This document shows positions 61,834-64,000 of a stretch of 64,000 bases of DNA, one piece after another. Within the stretch, counting starts at the first letter, position 1, and every line of letters starts with the position of its first letter. Below the pieces are notes generated by a model. It ran no database searches and was not told where the DNA came from. It saw nothing but the letters and a program-made list of their open reading frames with translations. The translations under genes and the position numbers were made by a program. The DNA lies in assembly GCA_950295325.1 (NCBI GenBank), contig OX485807.1, forward strand, positions 41,818,440 to 41,882,439. The letters run 5' to 3'. This stretch comes from Polytrichum commune (lineage: Eukaryota; Streptophyta; Polytrichopsida; Polytrichales; Polytrichaceae).

Positions 61834-62295
61834 CAGTCCACCCTCTATAAATGTTACACCTATAAGTGTTAATCCTCTCTAAATGTTAACTTTCTTCTAC
61901 TCCCCACATATTGCACACTATAAATGTTAAACGTGTTAACTGTTAACAAAATGGTACTCCCATCTCTGTAAATTTGACTCAGTCTATAAATGTTAATGAA
62001 TGAAATACAACCATAATATGGATGATAAAAACTACACATCCAGTTACATTCCTCTCTCTGTCTCGCTCTCTCTCTCGTGATTTGTAAACTTGATATTGAA
62101 TAAAGTTTTGATTGGGTTTGCAATTTTATGAATGGTATTCTCTCACAAGGACTCTTCACAATTGCTTATATTTATAAATGTTAAGATTTGTATATTGCTC
62201 AAAAAAGTAATTTTATAATTGGTAACTGTTAACACCTCTATAAATGTTAACTTTGATCCACGCCCGAGGGTAAACATTTATAGAGGGTAGATCCA
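61834..62295. mobile_element. Short pogo-type MITE
   Basis: TA then CAGTCCACCCTCTATAAATG at the left; the right end carries the inverted ACCCTCTATAAATGTTTAC. Several more CTCTATAAATGTTAA copies lie inside. The TIR core matches the element at 8360-11207, so it was probably mobilised by a pogo transposase. The outermost right bases are uncertain. Confidence 0.75.
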
Positions 62296-62297
62296 TG

Positions 62298-62445
62298 TAT
62301 TCAGATCCATAACGGTGTTCTACGGGACTGGAAATATTCTAGAAAATATTTCCCATATTCAGACCGAAAGTGAAAAATACATAGAATATTCCATGGAATA
62401 CCGTCAGTCCTGCAGAACATTGTTGTGGATCTGAATAATGTTATG
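62298..62445. mobile_element. Palindromic MITE, copy D
   Basis: TCAGATCCATAACGGTGTTC and the inverted right arm (CAGATCCACAACAATGTTCT when reversed) flank AATATT-rich inner arms. It directly follows the pogo MITE at 61834-62295. Confidence 0.8.
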
Positions 62446-62676
62446 TGATCGATCTATCTACGTGGACATAGTCTTGATGAGTGCTAGAAGAGAAGACTTC
62501 AGACACTGATAGAAGACAAGTTCCTAAGCTACCAAATCAATAAAACAAATAATCACGGGAAGGCGAACAATGGAAGGGAATGAATGCGCACTGGAAAACA
62601 CCCGAATCGTAAGTTAAATTGAGATGTTGTGTGAGATACGAAGCTTGAGAACGACGATTGTCGTGCACAAAGGATT
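62446..62676. other. Short spacer between repeats
   Basis: No feature recognised other than the left copy of the SINE target duplication at 62668-62676. Confidence 0.4.
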
Positions 62677-62867
62677 TTTTTTATTTTTTTTATTTTTTTT
62701 ATTTTTTGAGACAGAAGGTCGACAGACCAGCGCCAGAGCACAAGAGGCAGTTCACCACCTGGCAAGTTTTCCGTCAAGTAGAGAGGAGATTTCACAGCCG
62801 GAATTCGAACCGCCAACCTCTTCCTTGAGATTTGGGTATCCCTCTACCATCACCCGGTAGTTTAAGG
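62677..62867 (-). mobile_element. tRNA-derived SINE, copy 1, with target-site duplication
   Basis: Minus strand from 62867: A box TGGTAGAGGGA at bases 19-29 of the element, B box GGTTCGAATTCC at bases 57-68 (62811-62800), tRNA-like spacing. It has a unique body and a 3' tail of three AAAAAAAT-type units. CAAAGGATT lies at both 62668-62676 and 62868-62876, a 9-bp duplication. Known: such elements are transcribed by Pol III and copied by a LINE enzyme. Confidence 0.88.
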
Positions 62868-63190
62868 CAAAGGATTAGGGTGCGAAGTTGCTCCTAACAT
62901 TGTGCGGAACTTGTTGTCGAGAATTACATAGGTAATGAGAAACTAAATGGAGTTCCAGAATGAGAGGACTCGGCTGATGTGAAGGAGACATGAATCGTGA
63001 GGAGCCCGGGTGGTTGTTGTATCCAAGAATTGAAGAAAGAAAATAAAAGAAAAATTACACCCGTAACTAAATACCGGCGTGAATATGAGCCTGTTGGTCT
63101 TATGTTGTTCACAGTGTCCCGTGATGCAGCAAGAGATTTATGCGTCCATTAGGAGGTGGGCTCTTGGTAGGTGTAATATTTAATCCAGTT
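62868..63190. other. Spacer, nothing recognised
   Basis: No ORF or repeat of note apart from the right SINE duplication at 62868-62876. Confidence 0.4.
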
Positions 63191-63775
63191 TCATTGTGGT
63201 GGGGGGACCGGTGTTTGTTTGTTATCTAGTTTTCTTTTGTTTAGGATTAGGTAGGTTAGGTATTTAATGGCATTATGGTGTAGGTTTTTCATGAGGGTTT
63301 TGATGCTGGTTTTAGGGATTTTTAGTTTGGTTAGTTTTTCGATAGAGTGTTCGTGTATTGCTCCTCTTACATCTGTTGTGATGGTTATAAGGGGGTTGGT
63401 TTTCCACCCATTCTTTTGTATGGTGTTAATTAGTGGGTCGTATTTGGTATGTTTTTGTGTGATGGCTTGTTCTGGGAACCTATCATGGCAGTATGTGAAT
63501 TCTATGAGTTGGACTGTAGTTGTGGGGGATGGTGCCATGGGTGTTTGTATATGGTTTGGGGATCCGATTATGCATAGGATGTCTGGTATGAGTTTGGCAT
63601 GGCATTGGCAGGGGGCGTGTGGGCATGTACATTTGACTAACCATTTTGGGATTGTTTGGTCCGGGGGTTTGTTATTGGTTTTACTGGCGTTGGTTAATGT
63701 AAAGAAGCGGGTATACTTGTTAGCTTGTAGTGTTTGTATGATGAGGTGCACCGCTTTATCGTGTCCAAGAATTGA
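63191..63775 (-). pseudogene. Retroelement-like protein fragment (C-terminal part)
   Basis: A minus-strand frame of about 195 codons is open from just inside a TAG near 63778 to a stop at 63191, with no ATG at the upstream side. It contains CTCPHAPCQCHAKLIPDILC, then VQLIEFTYCHDRFPEQ with a following K-x2-KYDPLI, ITTDVRGAIHEHSIEKL, and an end rich in Asn, Lys and Pro. The E-F-x-Y-C-x-D ... K-x2-K-Y pattern resembles a PD-(D/E)XK nuclease core, and similar tails occur in reverse-transcriptase ORFs of algae and seed-free plants as I recall them. Assignment is tentative. Confidence 0.45.
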
Positions 63776-64000
63776 ATCCTAAGGGGAGGGAATGAATTAC
63801 GATCTCGGAGGATCAAGCATCACCATTTGGATCGTAAGAGGTGTAGAGCATGCACTGAGACTATCGTCAAATGTGAGATAAAGATCTCAAGAAGGTCCAA
63901 GAGCCAAGATAAAGGGAAAGGAGGCCAGGTATGTCTTTGAGAACTAGACGCTTATTGGTTACTAAAGACTGTGGCCTATACTACACTATGAGACTCGATA
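63776..64000. other. Window end, nothing recognised
   Basis: No coding or repeat feature identified in this last stretch. Confidence 0.4.

Noticed and set aside
62800-62850. Possible tRNA gene from the A and B boxes
   Set aside because: No acceptor-stem pairing around it, a long unrelated body with A-rich tail follows, and a second copy exists: a SINE, not a tRNA.
63267-63782. 171-codon plus-strand ORF, hydrophobic
   Set aside because: Antisense of the retroelement-like frame, which has recognisable motifs; this one has none.
1-64000. CRISPR arrays, prokaryotic operons or phage genes
   Set aside because: No regularly spaced repeats or bacterial gene organisation; introns and plant families show a eukaryotic nuclear sequence.

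Overview
The window looks like nuclear DNA of a land plant. The evidence is interrupted genes with GT-AG introns, a plant-type PP2C phosphatase, a plant bulb-type GH18 chitinase, cytochrome P450 and PGG-domain relics, and long AT-rich spacers full of DNA-transposon debris. A single-exon chitinase carrying a hevein domain, together with a piggyBac-type relic, leans toward a seed-free plant (fern, horsetail, lycophyte or bryophyte). That is an inference; no species can be named from the sequence.

Layout. 0.5-5.3 kb is a small gene island: a two-exon gamma-glutamylcyclotransferase-like gene (+) facing a three-exon PP2C gene (-). 5.3-12.6 kb is transposon territory: two copies of a palindromic MITE, a dispersed AACCGGTT-bearing repeat, a TIR element, and a full-length pogo/Tigger element with TA target-site duplication and a broken transposase. 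12.7-14.0 kb is an intronless CBM18-GH18 chitinase whose last 211 bp are duplicated in tandem. 14-34 kb is gene-poor: TIR elements, a cytochrome P450 gene fragment next to a hAT transposase C-terminus, a PGG-domain relic, degenerate satellite-like repeats, two MITEs with 8-bp target-site duplications, and a piggyBac transposase relic. 34.3-44.4 kb (-) is a 25-exon VPS50/syndetin gene; every exon was joined in frame to give 1102 residues. 49.5-54.2 kb (+) is a four-exon PRP5/RH42-type DEAD-box RNA helicase of 1220 residues. 54-64 kb is again repeats: a hAT BED-finger relic, two copies of a tRNA-derived SINE, an internally deleted pogo derivative, a short pogo MITE, further palindromic MITEs and a retroelement-like ORF.

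The intact genes serve separate cellular jobs: glutathione or isopeptide turnover, protein dephosphorylation, chitin defence, endosome recycling and pre-mRNA splicing. VPS50 and the helicase are divergently transcribed but lie 5.2 kb apart. No operon-like or defence-island system is present. The most informative content is the transposon record: one pogo lineage appears as a complete element, a deletion derivative and a MITE, and several repeat families still show recognisable termini and target-site duplications.
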